Part shown: in pieces, positions 35,992-46,499 of the stretch
Layout of the letters: each line of letters opens with the position of its first letter
How positions within the stretch are numbered: position 1 is the first letter of the stretch
DNA from: an uncultured Pelagibacteraceae bacterium
Lineage (GTDB): Bacteria; Pseudomonadota; Alphaproteobacteria; Pelagibacterales; Pelagibacteraceae
NCBI GenBank assembly: GCA_902599665.1
Contig: CACKGK010000006.1
Coordinates: forward strand, 1-64,000
Length of the DNA: 64,000 bases
Direction: 5' to 3'
Position numbers and translations under genes: made by a program
Notes under the pieces: model-generated
What the model was told of the DNA's origin: nothing
Database searches by the model: none
What the model saw: only the letters and a program-made list of their open reading frames with translations

Positions 35992-37277
35992 AAAATGTAG
36001 TTGTTGTCGGTTCTCAATGGGGAGATGAAGGAAAAGGAAAAATAGTTGACTGGTTGTCTAGTGAAGCTGATGTGGTTGTTAGATTTCAAGGTGGCCATAA
36101 TGCAGGTCATACGTTAGTCATAGATGGAGTTACTTATAAATTAAGACTATTACCATCTGGCATTGTGAGAAAAAATAAAATTTCTATTATAGGAAACGGA
36201 GTTGTTGTCGACCCATGGGCTTTGCTTGATGAAATAAAAGAAGCCAAATCTAAAGGTGTACAAATAAATGACAGCAATTTGATATTATCTGAATCGGCAA
36301 CTTTAATTTTACCATTTCACAGAGAGATGGATGAAATTAGAGAGGACTCTGCAGGTAATTCTAAAATTGGAACTACAAGAAGAGGAATTGGACCAGCTTA
36401 TGAAGATAAAGTAGGAAGAAGATCTATAAGAGTAATGGATCTAGCATCAAAAAAAAATCTTGAAAAAAGATTAACCGTAGTACTTGAACATCATAACGCA
36501 ATACGCAAGGGATTAGGTAAATCTCTATATGAGAAAAAAAAATTAGTCGAAGAATTAGTAAAAATAGCACCAAATATTTTAAATTATTCCGCACCTGTTT
36601 GGAGAAAAATAGACCAATTTAAATCAGAAAATAAGAAAATTTTATTCGAGGGTGCTCAAGGTATATTACTTGATGTTGATCACGGAACTTACCCATATGT
36701 AACTTCATCAAATACAGTTGCAGCTTCTGCAGCAACAGGATCTGGATGTGGCCCCAATTCGATAAATTTTGTTTTAGGTATAACAAAGGCATATACAACA
36801 AGAGTAGGCGAAGGGCCTTTCCCAACTGAACTTACAGATGATGTTGGCAATCATTTAGGAGAAAAGGGACATGAATTTGGAACAGTAACGAGCAGAAAAA
36901 GAAGGTGTGGCTGGTTTGATGGAGTTTTAGTAAGACAAACTATAAAGATTTCAGGCATTGATGGTATAGCATTAACTAAGTTAGATGTTTTAGATGAACT
37001 TGATGAAATTAATGTTTGTGTAGCATACGATCTTAACGGAAAAGAAATAGATTATTTTCCAGCCGCGGTAGAGGACCAATTAAATGTTAAACCAGTTTAT
37101 AAAAAATTTAAAGGTTGGAAATCTAAAACCCAGGGAATTAAAAAATTTGAAAATTTACCTAAGAATGCCAAGATTTATATAAAAGCAATTGAGGAGTTTA
37201 TTGAAACAAAAATATCAAGTATTTCAACAAGTCCTGAGCGAGAAGATACTATTCTTTTAATAGATCCGTTTAATTAG
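35988..37277 (+). CDS. purA: Adenylosuccinate synthetase
   Basis: The 429-residue enzyme makes adenylosuccinate from IMP, GTP and aspartate. It shows [20 protein letters not shown] near residues 4-23 (GTP and catalytic Asp), the [11 protein letters not shown]is loop near 36-45, [37 protein letters not shown] and [11 protein letters not shown]. Full length for the family. Its stop overlaps the convergent rpoH stop by 8 bases. Confidence 0.97.
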   Translation: MKNVVVVGSQWGDEGKGKIVDWLSSEADVVVRFQGGHNAGHTLVIDGVTYKLRLLPSGIVRKNKISIIGNGVVVDPWALLDEIKEAKSKGVQINDSNLILSESATLILPFHREMDEIREDSAGNSKIGTTRRGIGPAYEDKVGRRSIRVMDLASKKNLEKRLTVVLEHHNAIRKGLGKSLYEKKKLVEELVKIAPNILNYSAPVWRKIDQFKSENKKILFEGAQGILLDVDHGTYPYVTSSNTVAASAATGSGCGPNSINFVLGITKAYTTRVGEGPFPTELTDDVGNHLGEKGHEFGTVTSRKRRCGWFDGVLVRQTIKISGIDGIALTKLDVLDELDEINVCVAYDLNGKEIDYFPAAVEDQLNVKPVYKKFKGWKSKTQGIKKFENLPKNAKIYIKAIEEFIETKISSISTSPEREDTILLIDPFN

Positions 37278-38160
37278 CAGGTAATAAATTTTTTGATTTA
37301 GCAGAGTTCAGCATATGCTTCTGTAATTTTTCAAATGCTTTATTTTCAATTTGTCTAACTCTTTCTCTACTTATTTTATATTTTTTACTAAGCTCATCTA
37401 AAGTTGTTGGTTCATCAGTGAGCCTTCTTGAATATAGGATTTTTTTCTCTCTGTCATTTAATACTTTAATTGAGTCTTGAAGTAAGTCTTTTCTCTGCTC
37501 CATTTCATCATTTTGAGCAATTTTTAATTCATGATCCATATCATTATCTACTACCCAGTCTTGCCACTCATCACCATCCTCACCAATGGGTGCATTTAAA
37601 GATTTTTCTTTACCGGAAAGTCTTCTATTCATGGAAATTACTTCATCTTCACTCACTGAGAGTCTTTTTGCAATATCCTCAACATGTTCTTTTTTAAGAT
37701 CTCCTTCTGATCTAGGGGCTATTTGGTTTTTAATTTTTTTTAAATTAAAAAATAGTTTTTTTTGAGCAGTTGTTGTACCTATTTTAACTAAACTCCATGA
37801 TCTTAAAATATATTCTTGTATTGAAGCTTTTATCCACCACATTGCATACGTAGCAAGTCTGAAGCCTTTCTCTGGCTCAAATTTCTTTACTGCTTGCATT
37901 AGTCCCACATTTCCTTCAGATATCATTTCATTTAGAGGCAGACCATAGCCTTTGTAACCCATAGCGATCTTTGCAACCAATCTAAGATGGCTAGTTACTA
38001 ACTTTTCGGCTGATTTCACATTTCCTGTTGACTGCCAATTTTTGGCTAACATATATTCTTCCTCAGCTGCGAGCATAGGAAATTTCTTTATTTGTGAAAG
38101 GTATGCAGCTAACCCACCTTCATTTGAAAGTGCAGGTAAATTGTAGTTATTGTTATTCAT
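37270..38160 (-). CDS. rpoH: RNA polymerase heat-shock sigma factor RpoH
   Basis: This 296-residue sigma-70-family protein has region 2 with [65 protein letters not shown], the RpoH box [10 protein letters not shown] near residue 130, and region 4 near 240-285 with the [25 protein letters not shown] helix-turn-helix. It drives the heat-shock regulon, which in other bacteria FtsH controls by proteolysis. A 43-base gap separates it from rluD, which reads in the same direction. Confidence 0.93.
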   Translation of the reverse strand: MNNNNYNLPALSNEGGLAAYLSQIKKFPMLAAEEEYMLAKNWQSTGNVKSAEKLVTSHLRLVAKIAMGYKGYGLPLNEMISEGNVGLMQAVKKFEPEKGFRLATYAMWWIKASIQEYILRSWSLVKIGTTTAQKKLFFNLKKIKNQIAPRSEGDLKKEHVEDIAKRLSVSEDEVISMNRRLSGKEKSLNAPIGEDGDEWQDWVVDNDMDHELKIAQNDEMEQRKDLLQDSIKVLNDREKKILYSRRLTDEPTTLDELSKKYKISRERVRQIENKAFEKLQKHMLNSAKSKNLLPAN

Positions 38161-38203
38161 TCGAGGTATTTATTTAATAAATAAATAAAATTTTACAATG
38201 TTT

Positions 38204-39184
38204 TTATTTATTGATTTTTCTTAGTTTTTTAAGAATTTTTTCCAAATCATAAGGTAATTTTGATGAAAATTCTAGCCATCGATTATTTTTTGGATGATTA
38301 AAACCGAGTGTTTTAGCGTGTAGAAATTGTCTATCAAGAGAAACTAGGCACTTCTCGAGTTCAGTATTTATATTAATGAATTTTTTAAATTTTTTCTTAT
38401 ATTTTTTATCACCTAAAATATTATTCCCTTTGTTAGACAAGTGAACTCTTATCTGATGAGTTCTACCTGTTTCTAATTTACACTCAATAAGACTTAATGT
38501 TGGTACATCATCATTTTCAAATATTTCTAAAGTTTTGTAGTTCGTTATAGCTTTTTTACCTTTATTTAAAGAGACCTCCATCATTTGTCTGTTCTTTGAG
38601 CTTCTTGTAATAAATGTTTCAATTTTTCCATTTTGGGGTCTTATTTTGCCCCAGACTAAAGCCTGGTAAACTCTTGTAATAGAATGCTCAGAAAACTGAT
38701 TAGATAAATTTTCATGGGATACATTATTTTTAGCAACTACAATTAATCCAGATGTCTCTTTATCTATCCTATGAACAATGCCTGGTCTTAATTCGTTTCC
38801 AATATTTGATAAATTATTACCAGTATAATTAATTAAGGCATTTACAATTGTATTGTCATAATTTCCTGGTCCAGGATGCATTGAAATTCCAGCTGATTTA
38901 TTTAATACTATCAAATCTTCATCCTCATGAATTATTTCAAGTGGATAATTAAATGGTGTAAGTCTTTCTTTTTTTGGTTCAACAATTTCAAAAAATATTT
39001 CATCATCTACTTTAACTTTTCTAGATGGGTCAGTAACAATTATATTGTTTATTTTTAAGTTATTTTCTAAAATTAAAACTTTTACTCTTGATCTACTTAA
39101 TTTATTGTTCTGATTTGATAACAAAACATCAATTCTTAAATTATTTTCTTTATTTTTAACTTTTATATTTATATTACTTTTCAT
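38204..39184 (-). CDS. rluD: 23S rRNA pseudouridine synthase RluD family
   Basis: The 326-residue product has an N-terminal S4 domain (RIDVLLSNQNNKLSRSRVKVLI), then the catalytic core: VLNKSAGISMHPGPGN, GIVHRIDKETSGLIVVAKN with the catalytic Asp near residue 145, and LIECKLETGRTHQIRVHL. I chose the ATG at 39184; the in-frame ATG at 39220 would run into the tRNA-Arg gene. RluD makes pseudouridines in helix 69 of 23S rRNA. RluC-type relatives are the alternative. Confidence 0.9.
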   Translation of the reverse strand: MKSNINIKVKNKENNLRIDVLLSNQNNKLSRSRVKVLILENNLKINNIIVTDPSRKVKVDDEIFFEIVEPKKERLTPFNYPLEIIHEDEDLIVLNKSAGISMHPGPGNYDNTIVNALINYTGNNLSNIGNELRPGIVHRIDKETSGLIVVAKNNVSHENLSNQFSEHSITRVYQALVWGKIRPQNGKIETFITRSSKNRQMMEVSLNKGKKAITNYKTLEIFENDDVPTLSLIECKLETGRTHQIRVHLSNKGNNILGDKKYKKKFKKFININTELEKCLVSLDRQFLHAKTLGFNHPKNNRWLEFSSKLPYDLEKILKKLRKINK

Positions 39185-39189
39185 GTTAT

Positions 39190-39195
39190 TATAAT
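39190..39195 (+). promoter_or_regulatory. Putative -10 box of tRNA-Arg
   Basis: TATAAT lies 10 bases before the tRNA start, in the short gap between divergent rluD and the tRNA. The -35 region would fall inside rluD and is not convincing. Confidence 0.3.
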
Positions 39196-39205
39196 TATAC
39201 AATAT

Positions 39206-39282
39206 GCGCTTGTAGCTCAACTGGATAGAGCGCCAGATTTCGGCTCTGGAGGTTCAGGGTTCGACTCCTTGCGGGCGCACCA
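39206..39282 (+). tRNA. tRNA-Arg (TCG)
   Basis: The 77-base cloverleaf has acceptor GCGCTTG/CGGGCGC, a D arm GCTC/GAGC, anticodon arm CCAGA-TTTCGGC-TCTGG with anticodon TCG, the T arm GGTTCGACT, and an encoded ACCA end. It would read CGA and related CGN codons. The stop codon of the convergent ABC permease gene begins on the very next base (39283). Confidence 0.93.
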
Positions 39283-40074
39283 TTACTCTCCCATGTTAAT
39301 TAATGTACCCCTATTTTTTGCAGCATTAAATGAATAATAAAATAAAATTATTGAAAGTGTGAAATATAAAGCATTCCAAATGAAAGCATTATAAATATTT
39401 TCAATATCCACAGTTTGGTTAATCAAGATGTTTCTAGCTTCCTCAAATATATATACTAACGGTAAAATATAAGCTATTTTTTGAAATACTTCTGGAAGAG
39501 TTTCTATAGGGTAATAAATACATCCAAATGGCGCAAGTAAAAACATTGTCGACCATGCTATATTCTCAAATGATGGGCCAAATCTAAGTAATCCTGAAGA
39601 AACTAAAATTCCTAGCGTAATCCCAAAAATATAAAGACTCAGAAATAGAAAAAACAAAAATATTCCTAACTCTAAGATTGAAATTCCAAATAATGGGGAA
39701 GTTAGCAAGACTGCAGGAACTAGACCAATTAAAGATCTTATTAAGGCTGTTATAACAAGTGAAGTTAAAATTTCACCAATCTTCATAGGCGCTATAAAAA
39801 GATTGGTAAAATTTCTACTCCAAATCTCCTCTAAAAAAAGCATATTAAAACCAATACTTGTTCTGAACAAAAAATCGTAGAGTATTGCACAAGTCAAAAT
39901 CACACCAACTGCATTGTTGTAATAAGTTGTGTGTGTAGCAAAAAAATTAGAGATAAATCCCCAAAGAGTAATTTGAATAGTTGGCCAGTATACTAAATCT
40001 AAGATTCTAGGAAATGATCTAGTTATAAGATAAAAATGTCTTAAAAATAAACCATATATTCTAGTTAAACTCAC
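39283..40074 (-). CDS. ABC-2 type transporter permease
   Basis: This 263-residue membrane protein has about six hydrophobic helices and the ABC-2 family pattern: LVYWPTIQITLWGFIS near residues 28-43, a long middle with EEIWSRNFTNLFIAPM, and FLLAPFGCIYYPIETLPEVFQKIAYILPLVYIFEEAR near 190-226. It resembles NodJ/DrrB-like exporter permeases. It overlaps the ATPase gene by 14 bases and the two form one exporter. Substrate unknown; the family often exports polysaccharides, lipids or drugs. Confidence 0.85.
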   Translation of the reverse strand: MSLTRIYGLFLRHFYLITRSFPRILDLVYWPTIQITLWGFISNFFATHTTYYNNAVGVILTCAILYDFLFRTSIGFNMLFLEEIWSRNFTNLFIAPMKIGEILTSLVITALIRSLIGLVPAVLLTSPLFGISILELGIFLFFLFLSLYIFGITLGILVSSGLLRFGPSFENIAWSTMFLLAPFGCIYYPIETLPEVFQKIAYILPLVYIFEEARNILINQTVDIENIYNAFIWNALYFTLSIILFYYSFNAAKNRGTLINMGE

Positions 40075-40798
40075 TTTTGCTCCTTGAGAGTTTTAAGAAA
40101 ACTTCTTCTAGATTTGTTCTTCCGTGCTTATTAATCAAATCATCAGGCGTCCCTTGGTCTATAATCTCTCCATTTTTCATCATTAGCACTGATTTGCACA
40201 ATCGTGTTACTTCACTCATATTATGAGAGGCTAAAAGTACTGAGATTTTTTTTTCTTTTTTATATTCTTCTAAAAAAGTTCTAACAAAATCACCCACTTC
40301 TGGGTCTAAAGACGCTGTTGGCTCGTCAAGCAAAAGCACCCTTGGTTCATTAATTAAAGCTTTTGCTAAACTTACTCTATTTTTCTGACCAGAGGATAAT
40401 TCACCAGTAATACTATCCAATAATTCTTCTATTCTCAATTTTTCTGAAAGATATTCAATTCTCTCCTCAATATTTTGGACTTTATAAAGTTTAGCATAAA
40501 CATTTAGATTTTGCTTTACAGTAAGCTTTTTTGGTAATTCAATATATGGAGATATAAAATTAATCATTTCGAGTATTTCAATTCTATGATTTTCAAGTTT
40601 AAGATTATTAATCAATATTTGTCCGCTTGTAGGTTTTAGCAAACCAAGCAACATTCCAATAGTTGTAGTTTTACCTGAGCCATTTGGTCCAAGCAAACCT
40701 AGAATTTCATTTTCTTGAACATTAAAAGAAATACCTTTCACAGCTTGCTTTTTTCCATAATTTTTTTTTATATTTTTTACTTCAATTAAATTTTTCAT
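40061..40798 (-). CDS. ABC transporter ATP-binding protein
   Basis: The 245-residue ATPase has Walker A GLLGPNGSGKTTTIGML near residues 33-49, the Q-loop, signature ELSSGQKNRVSLAKAL near 134-149, Walker B PRVLLLDEPTASLDPEVG near 153-170, and the switch His in LLASHNMSEV. It pairs with the ABC-2 permease downstream. Its start lies within the end of the Sua5 gene (17-base overlap). Confidence 0.9.
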   Translation of the reverse strand: MKNLIEVKNIKKNYGKKQAVKGISFNVQENEILGLLGPNGSGKTTTIGMLLGLLKPTSGQILINNLKLENHRIEILEMINFISPYIELPKKLTVKQNLNVYAKLYKVQNIEERIEYLSEKLRIEELLDSITGELSSGQKNRVSLAKALINEPRVLLLDEPTASLDPEVGDFVRTFLEEYKKEKKISVLLASHNMSEVTRLCKSVLMMKNGEIIDQGTPDDLINKHGRTNLEEVFLKLSRSKSEFN

Positions 40799-41726
40799 TT
40801 TTCGATGCCCTCAAAAGTCTATCGTTAATTGCCTCACCAATTTGAACATTTGGTATTTTCTCAACCGCAATTTTTTTATATCTATTTTTTTTTATTTTTC
40901 TTAATGTTTTGTATAAATTTTTTGCTGCCTCTTTTAAATTTTTAGTTTTACTTAAATAAAAATAATTTTTATTTTTTTTTTTCCTTTTTTTTATCAAAAT
41001 AAAAGCCTCATCATAATTATTTTTTTTGACATTTAGTCTCATAGGGATTCCAGGAGAATAATGCAATTTTCTACTACCTGGCATTTTTACATTTACTTCT
41101 TTTTTTTGATTATTTTTTGACGATTTGATAAATTTATAAATTGTTTTACTGTCTATACCTCCCAATCTAAGAATATTAGGCTTACCGACAAGATTTATTA
41201 TAGTAGACTCCAAACCTACCTTTGAAGATCCTCCTTCTAAAACAAATTTAATTTTATTCCCAAACTCATCAATTACGTCTTGTTTTGAAACTGGACTAAT
41301 ACTTGATGAAATATTTGCACTCGGAGCTGCTAGAGGATAATCAATTTCTTTTAATATCTTTCTGGTTAAATGATGACTTGGAAATCTTACTGCTACCAGA
41401 TTTGAGTTATTTGTGACTATTTTTGAAATTTTACTAGTCTTTTTAAGTTTCAAAACAAACGAAATTGCTCCTGGGCAAAATTTTTTGTAAAGCCTCCTGA
41501 AAACACTATTTAATTCACAATCCTTTTTTAATTGATTGATATTATGATAGTGAACAATTAAAGGATTACTTCTAGGCCTTTTTTTTAACTTAAATATTTT
41601 TGATACAGCATTTTTTGAGTAGGCATTTGCAGCCAACCCATAAACAGTTTCGGTGGGGATTGCTACACATTCATCATTATTCAAATATTTTATTGTTTTT
41701 TTGATATTTGAATCGTTAATTTTCAT
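40782..41726 (-). CDS. Threonylcarbamoyl-AMP synthase (Sua5/YwlC type)
   Basis: The 314-residue product makes threonylcarbamoyl-AMP for t6A modification of tRNA. The YrdC domain shows CVAIPTETVYGLAANAY near residues 20-36, KLKKRPRSNPLIVHYHN, AVRFPSHHLTRKIL and YPLAAPSANISSSISP near 128-143. The extra C-terminal region after MPGSRKLHYSPGIPM near 215-230 is the Sua5 domain, so it is the longer Sua5 form rather than the short TsaC. It is divergent from xseB, 20 bases apart. Confidence 0.9.
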   Translation of the reverse strand: MKINDSNIKKTIKYLNNDECVAIPTETVYGLAANAYSKNAVSKIFKLKKRPRSNPLIVHYHNINQLKKDCELNSVFRRLYKKFCPGAISFVLKLKKTSKISKIVTNNSNLVAVRFPSHHLTRKILKEIDYPLAAPSANISSSISPVSKQDVIDEFGNKIKFVLEGGSSKVGLESTIINLVGKPNILRLGGIDSKTIYKFIKSSKNNQKKEVNVKMPGSRKLHYSPGIPMRLNVKKNNYDEAFILIKKRKKKNKNYFYLSKTKNLKEAAKNLYKTLRKIKKNRYKKIAVEKIPNVQIGEAINDRLLRASKNEKFN

Positions 41727-41746
41727 ATAATATCACCAACTAATAT

Positions 41747-42001
41747 ATGAATGAAAAAAATTTGCTAGATGATATTACATCAAAATCTTTAAATGAGCTT
41801 ACGGATTTAGCTGATAAAATTATTAAAAATTTGGAAAATGAAATAAATTTAGAAAACAAATCAGAGGACTATGCAAATTTGATTAAAATAAATAAACTTA
41901 TAGAAAAAAAATTTCAAAAAAACCTTAAAGAAATATCAGAAAAATCAAATTCAAAAATCAAAGAGATTAAATCAAAGAAAGATGGAAAAAAAACTAAATA
42001 G
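41747..42001 (+). CDS. xseB: Exodeoxyribonuclease VII small subunit
   Basis: The 84-residue helical protein (LLDDITSKSLNELTDLADKIIKNLENE, then a Lys-rich tail) has the length, acidic-then-basic helices and position of XseB, directly before ispA and dxs as in many proteobacteria. Sequence alone is weak, because short helical proteins look alike. It overlaps ispA by 20 bases. The large subunit xseA is not in the window. Confidence 0.7.
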   Translation: MNEKNLLDDITSKSLNELTDLADKIIKNLENEINLENKSEDYANLIKINKLIEKKFQKNLKEISEKSNSKIKEIKSKKDGKKTK

Positions 42002-42851
42002 AATTGTTAAAAAAACTAACGATTATCTTTATCTATATTTTTCTAAAGAAAAAAATACAGATCTAATCAAACCGATGTTGTATGGACTTCTTCCTGGAGG
42101 AAAAAAAATAAGATCAAAAATATTATTTGATGTTGGTTCAATATTTAAAACAAATAAAAAAAATATCTTGCAAATAGCTGCTGCAGTAGAATGCATTCAT
42201 GCTTACTCACTCATTCATGATGATTTGCCCTGTATGGATAATGATAATTTAAGGAGAGGAAAGTTGACGACCCATAAAAAATTTAGTGAGTCCACAGCAA
42301 TACTTGCAGGTAATTCTTTACTTACAATAGCTTTCCAAATTTTGAGCCAGAAAAAATTAAATTTAAGTGAAAAGAAGAAAATAAAATTAATAAACTTACT
42401 ATCAGAGAGTTCTGGTCATTCTGGTATAGCTGGAGGTCAATATCTAGATTTAAGTTATGAAAAAATAAAAAAAAATAAAAGACAAATTATTGATATGCAA
42501 ATTAAGAAAACTGGTAGGCTTTTTAGTTTTTGTTGCGTGGCACCAATTATTATGTCAGATAAAATAAAATATTTACGAATGTTTAATAAAATTGGTAATG
42601 AAATAGGCCTATTGTTCCAAATTGCTGATGATTTAATAGATTTAAAGGGAAAAACATCAAGCGTTGGAAAAAAAACTAGAAAAGATTTAAAAATGGGAAA
42701 AGCTACTTTAATAAGTTTACTAGGTACTAAAAATACTATTAAATATGCAAATGAACTGAAATTAAATATATTCAAAAGTTTAAATAAATTTGGAAAAAAA
42801 AGTAGAGATCTTAAAGAAACCATAAATTATATTTTAAGTAGAACAAAATGA
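41982..42851 (+). CDS. ispA: Farnesyl/geranyl diphosphate synthase
   Basis: This 289-residue short-chain polyprenyl synthase has the first Asp-rich motif [26 protein letters not shown] near residues 76-101 (DDxxxxD) and the second DDLID near 216-220 in [19 protein letters not shown] is also typical. The Met/Pro insert in DDLPCMD marks the bacterial type II FPP synthase. It sits between xseB and dxs, giving isoprenoid precursors downstream of Dxs. Confidence 0.93.
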   Translation: MEKKLNRIVKKTNDYLYLYFSKEKNTDLIKPMLYGLLPGGKKIRSKILFDVGSIFKTNKKNILQIAAAVECIHAYSLIHDDLPCMDNDNLRRGKLTTHKKFSESTAILAGNSLLTIAFQILSQKKLNLSEKKKIKLINLLSESSGHSGIAGGQYLDLSYEKIKKNKRQIIDMQIKKTGRLFSFCCVAPIIMSDKIKYLRMFNKIGNEIGLLFQIADDLIDLKGKTSSVGKKTRKDLKMGKATLISLLGTKNTIKYANELKLNIFKSLNKFGKKSRDLKETINYILSRTK

Positions 42852-44761
42852 GTAGTAATTACAAATTTTTAAACAATGTCAATTTTCCAAGTGATATCAG
42901 AAAATTATCTCAATCTGAGATAAAAGCTTTGGCTGATGAGGTCAGGCAAGAATTAATTGACGTTGTCTCAGAAACTGGTGGACACCTAGGAGCTGGTCTT
43001 GGAGTTGTAGAGCTCACTGTGGTTTTGCATTATATATTTAATACTCCACATGATAAATTAATTTGGGATGTTGGGCACCAAACTTATCCTCATAAAATAT
43101 TAACTGGTAGGAAAAATAAAATTAGAACACTAAGAAAAGGGAGGGGATTGTCTGGTTTTACAAAAAGATCAGAAAGCGAGTATGATCCTTTCGGCGCTGC
43201 TCATAGTTCAACTTCTATATCTTCGGCACTAGGGATGGCTGTTGCTAATAAATTGTCAAATAAATCTGATAATGTAATTGCAGTCATAGGTGATGGAGCG
43301 ATAAGTGCTGGTATGGCATATGAGGCAATGAACAACGCAGGAGAAAGTAAGACAAAAATGATAGTCGTTTTAAACGACAATGACATGTCAATTGCAAAAC
43401 CTGTTGGAGCTATGAGAAAGTATCTTGCAAAAATTCTGTCTGGTAAGATTTATTTTAGTTTTAGAGAGACATTAAAATTAATCATATCTGCCTTCTCAAA
43501 AAGATTTAAAAACAAAGCAGGAAAAGCAGAGGATTTTTTAAGATCTGCAGTTACTGGTGGTACTTTATTTAATTCCATGGGATTTTATTACATTGGACCA
43601 ATAGATGGACATGATATTGATACGATGGTTTCTGTATTTAAAAATGCAAAAGAAATTAATTATGATGGTCCAATTTTAGTTCATGTAAAAACTGAAAAAG
43701 GAAAAGGTTATAAATTCGCAGAAAAATCTGAAGATAAATTCCATGGAGTTTCAAAATTTAATGTAAAAACAGGAGAACAGATAAAGTCTTCATCTAATGC
43801 ACCATCATATACAAAAGTATTTGCTAATACCTTAATCAAGCATGCTGAAAAGGATAGTAAAGTTGTTGGTATAACAGCAGCGATGCCATCAGGAACAGGT
43901 ATGGATTTATTTGGAAAAAAATTTCCTAACAGAATGTTTGATGTTGGAATAGCAGAACAGCACGCAGTAACTTTTGCCGCTGGAATGGCTACAGAGGGAT
44001 TTAAACCTTATGCAGCAATATACTCAACTTTTCTTCAAAGAGCTTATGATCAAGTTGTTCATGATGTTGCAATTCAATCCCTGCCAGTAAGATTTGCAAT
44101 TGATAGAGCTGGACTAGTTGGTGCTGATGGACCAACACATGCAGGCTCGTTTGATATAACATACTTATCAACACTACCAAATTTTGTAGTAATGGCGGCT
44201 AGCGATGAAGCCGAACTTGTAAGAATGATCAATACCTCAATAGATATTAATGATAGACCCTCAGCTTTTAGATATCCAAGAGGAAATGGTATAGGGATTG
44301 AATTACCAGAAATAAATGAAAAAATTGAGTTGGGTAAAGGAAAAATTATTAAAACTGGAAAAAAAGTTGTAATTTTAAATTTTGGTGCAAGACTTCATGA
44401 GTGTATTTTAGCATCTGAAAATTTATCTAAAAAAGGAATTAATATTTCTATAATTGATGCAAGATTTGCAAAACCTTTAGATGAAAATTTAATCTGGCAA
44501 ATTGCAACAGAGCATGAGGTTTTAATCACAATAGAGGAGGGCTCTATTGGTGGATTTGGATCTCATGTTAGTCAGTTTCTCAGTGAAAAAAATCTTCTAG
44601 ATAGCAATTTAAAATTTAGATCAATGATATTACCTGACAGATTTATAGATCATGATAAACCCGAATTAATGTATAAATTTGCAAATCTTGACTCAATTGG
44701 AATTGAAAATAAGATTTTAGATACATTAAATTCAAAAGTTTTAATAAAAAAATCTAATTAA
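42848..44761 (+). CDS. dxs: 1-deoxy-D-xylulose-5-phosphate synthase
   Basis: The 637-residue ThDP enzyme starts the MEP isoprenoid pathway. Motifs: [19 protein letters not shown] near residues 40-58, [16 protein letters not shown], the ThDP motif [20 protein letters not shown] near 146-165, [13 protein letters not shown] with the catalytic Glu near 371, and [18 protein letters not shown] near 418-435. It overlaps ispA by 4 bases and shares a 4-base tail overlap with the convergent aroC. Confidence 0.96.
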   Translation: MSSNYKFLNNVNFPSDIRKLSQSEIKALADEVRQELIDVVSETGGHLGAGLGVVELTVVLHYIFNTPHDKLIWDVGHQTYPHKILTGRKNKIRTLRKGRGLSGFTKRSESEYDPFGAAHSSTSISSALGMAVANKLSNKSDNVIAVIGDGAISAGMAYEAMNNAGESKTKMIVVLNDNDMSIAKPVGAMRKYLAKILSGKIYFSFRETLKLIISAFSKRFKNKAGKAEDFLRSAVTGGTLFNSMGFYYIGPIDGHDIDTMVSVFKNAKEINYDGPILVHVKTEKGKGYKFAEKSEDKFHGVSKFNVKTGEQIKSSSNAPSYTKVFANTLIKHAEKDSKVVGITAAMPSGTGMDLFGKKFPNRMFDVGIAEQHAVTFAAGMATEGFKPYAAIYSTFLQRAYDQVVHDVAIQSLPVRFAIDRAGLVGADGPTHAGSFDITYLSTLPNFVVMAASDEAELVRMINTSIDINDRPSAFRYPRGNGIGIELPEINEKIELGKGKIIKTGKKVVILNFGARLHECILASENLSKKGINISIIDARFAKPLDENLIWQIATEHEVLITIEEGSIGGFGSHVSQFLSEKNLLDSNLKFRSMILPDRFIDHDKPELMYKFANLDSIGIENKILDTLNSKVLIKKSN

Positions 44762-45843
44762 ATTTTGTTTTGAGCAGTGTTCATTAAATAGTGATCAAGT
44801 ATTACACAATGCATCATAGCTTCTCCTATAGGAACCGCTCTGATTCCTACACATGGGTCATGTCTACCTTTAACAGATATTGTTGTATTCTTACCAAATT
44901 TATCAATTGTTTTTCTAGATGATAAGATCGATGATGTTGGTTTAACAGCAAATGAAATTTTTATTTCTTGCCCTGTTGAAATACCTCCCAAAATTCCACC
45001 AGCATTATTTGATTTAAAACTAGTTTTACCTTTTCTTTGTAAAATCTCATCAGAGTTTTCTTCCCCAGTTAGCATAGCTGAATCCATTCCTGATCCAATA
45101 TTTACACCCTTTACAGCATTAATGCTCATCATTGCTGCTGCTAAATCCATATCTAATTTGGAATATATTGGCGCTCCAAGTCCTAAAGGCACTCCTCTTG
45201 CTCTTATCTCAATTATTGCTCCACAAGATGAACCAGCTTTTCTTATGCCAAGTAAATATTTTTCCCAGAGCTTAATTGCAGATTTGTCAGGACAAAAAAA
45301 TGGATTTGCAGATATAGTTTTGTCTTTCCATTTGTTTATATCACACCCTAAAATTCCTAATTGTATAACAGCACCGACTGCTTGATATTTAGCACCAATC
45401 TTATTTTTCAAAACTACTTTTGCAATTGCCCCTGCTGCAACTCTTGCTGCAGTCTCACGGGCTGATTGTCTTCCACCTCCTCTATAATCCCGAATTCCAT
45501 ACTTTTTAAAATAAGTGTAATCTGCATGTCCTGGTCGAAATTTGTTCTTTATTGTCTCATAATCTCTAGATCTCATGTCTTTGTTATAAATTATTAAAGA
45601 TATCGGAGTTCCAGTAGTTTTTCCCTCAAAAACACCAGATAAAATATTAATTTTGTCATCCTCTTTTCTTTGTGTTGTGAATTTAGATTGACCTGGTTTT
45701 CGTTTATTAAGTTCTTTTTGAATATCACTTTCCTTTATTGGAACATTTGGTGGGCATCCGTCTACAACACACCCAATTGCAGGACCATGAGACTCTCCCC
45801 AAGTAGTAAATCTAAATATCTTTCCAAAAGTATTAAATGACAT
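44758..45843 (-). CDS. aroC: Chorismate synthase
   Basis: The 361-residue FMN-dependent enzyme makes chorismate. It has [22 protein letters not shown] near residues 11-32, [25 protein letters not shown] near 123-147, the [10 protein letters not shown] and [12 protein letters not shown] motifs, and [19 protein letters not shown] near 325-343. Its 5' end faces pdxH, 32 bases from the chosen pdxH start. Confidence 0.97.
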   Translation of the reverse strand: MSFNTFGKIFRFTTWGESHGPAIGCVVDGCPPNVPIKESDIQKELNKRKPGQSKFTTQRKEDDKINILSGVFEGKTTGTPISLIIYNKDMRSRDYETIKNKFRPGHADYTYFKKYGIRDYRGGGRQSARETAARVAAGAIAKVVLKNKIGAKYQAVGAVIQLGILGCDINKWKDKTISANPFFCPDKSAIKLWEKYLLGIRKAGSSCGAIIEIRARGVPLGLGAPIYSKLDMDLAAAMMSINAVKGVNIGSGMDSAMLTGEENSDEILQRKGKTSFKSNNAGGILGGISTGQEIKISFAVKPTSSILSSRKTIDKFGKNTTISVKGRHDPCVGIRAVPIGEAMMHCVILDHYLMNTAQNKI

Positions 45844-45875
45844 TATCTTACTGTATAAATTATTTTTTTAAAATT

Positions 45876-46499
45876 ATGAACGAAAAAAACTCACTTGGAT
45901 TAAATCTTTGCTTTAAAGATCATAATAACCCAATAAAACTTTTTGAAGAATGGTTCAATAAAGCAAAAAAAACTGAAATTAATGACCCAAATGCGTTTGC
46001 TGTAGGCACTGTTAATAAAAAAGGATTTCCAACAGTCAGAATGGTTCTTCTTAAAGATTTTGATAAAAATGGTTTCGTTTTTTATACAAATTTAAAAAGT
46101 GATAAAAGTAAAGCCATTAAAAATTCTTCAAAAATTTCCATGTGTTTTCATTGGAAAAGCCTACAAAGACAAATTAGGGTAGTTGGTATTGCATCTAAAG
46201 TTTCAAAAAAAGAAGCTGATGATTATTATAAATCAAGAGCATATGGAAGTAGAATTGGTGCTTGGGCTTCACAACAGAGTAGCATTTTAAAAAAAAGAGA
46301 TGATTTATATAAATCTATAAAAGAATTTAAAAAAAAATTCCCAAATCAAAAAAAAGTACCACGACCAGAATACTGGTCAGGCTGGAGAATAAAACCTAAA
46401 GAAATAGAATTCTGGCTTGATGGTCAAAATCGAATTCATGAAAGATTGAAATACATTAGAAAAACTAAAAGTTGGAAAAAAGTATTGCTAAGCCCTTAG
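45876..46499 (+). CDS. pdxH: Pyridoxamine 5'-phosphate oxidase
   Basis: The 207-residue flavin enzyme makes pyridoxal phosphate. It shows EINDPNAFAVGTVNKKGFPTVRMVLLKDFDKNGFVFYTN, KSLQRQIRVVGIASKVSKKEADDYYKSRAYGSRIGAWAS and the C-terminal PEYWSGWRIKPKEIEFWLDGQNRIHER. I chose the ATG at 45876; the in-frame ATG at 45837 lies inside aroC and adds an atypical hydrophobic tail. The stop overlaps the convergent polyprenyl synthase gene by 4 bases. Confidence 0.93.
   Translation: MNEKNSLGLNLCFKDHNNPIKLFEEWFNKAKKTEINDPNAFAVGTVNKKGFPTVRMVLLKDFDKNGFVFYTNLKSDKSKAIKNSSKISMCFHWKSLQRQIRVVGIASKVSKKEADDYYKSRAYGSRIGAWASQQSSILKKRDDLYKSIKEFKKKFPNQKKVPRPEYWSGWRIKPKEIEFWLDGQNRIHERLKYIRKTKSWKKVLLSP

Noticed and set aside
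45837..45875. Earlier in-frame ATG for pdxH
   Set aside because: It overlaps the first codons of aroC on the other strand and adds hydrophobic residues absent from PdxH.
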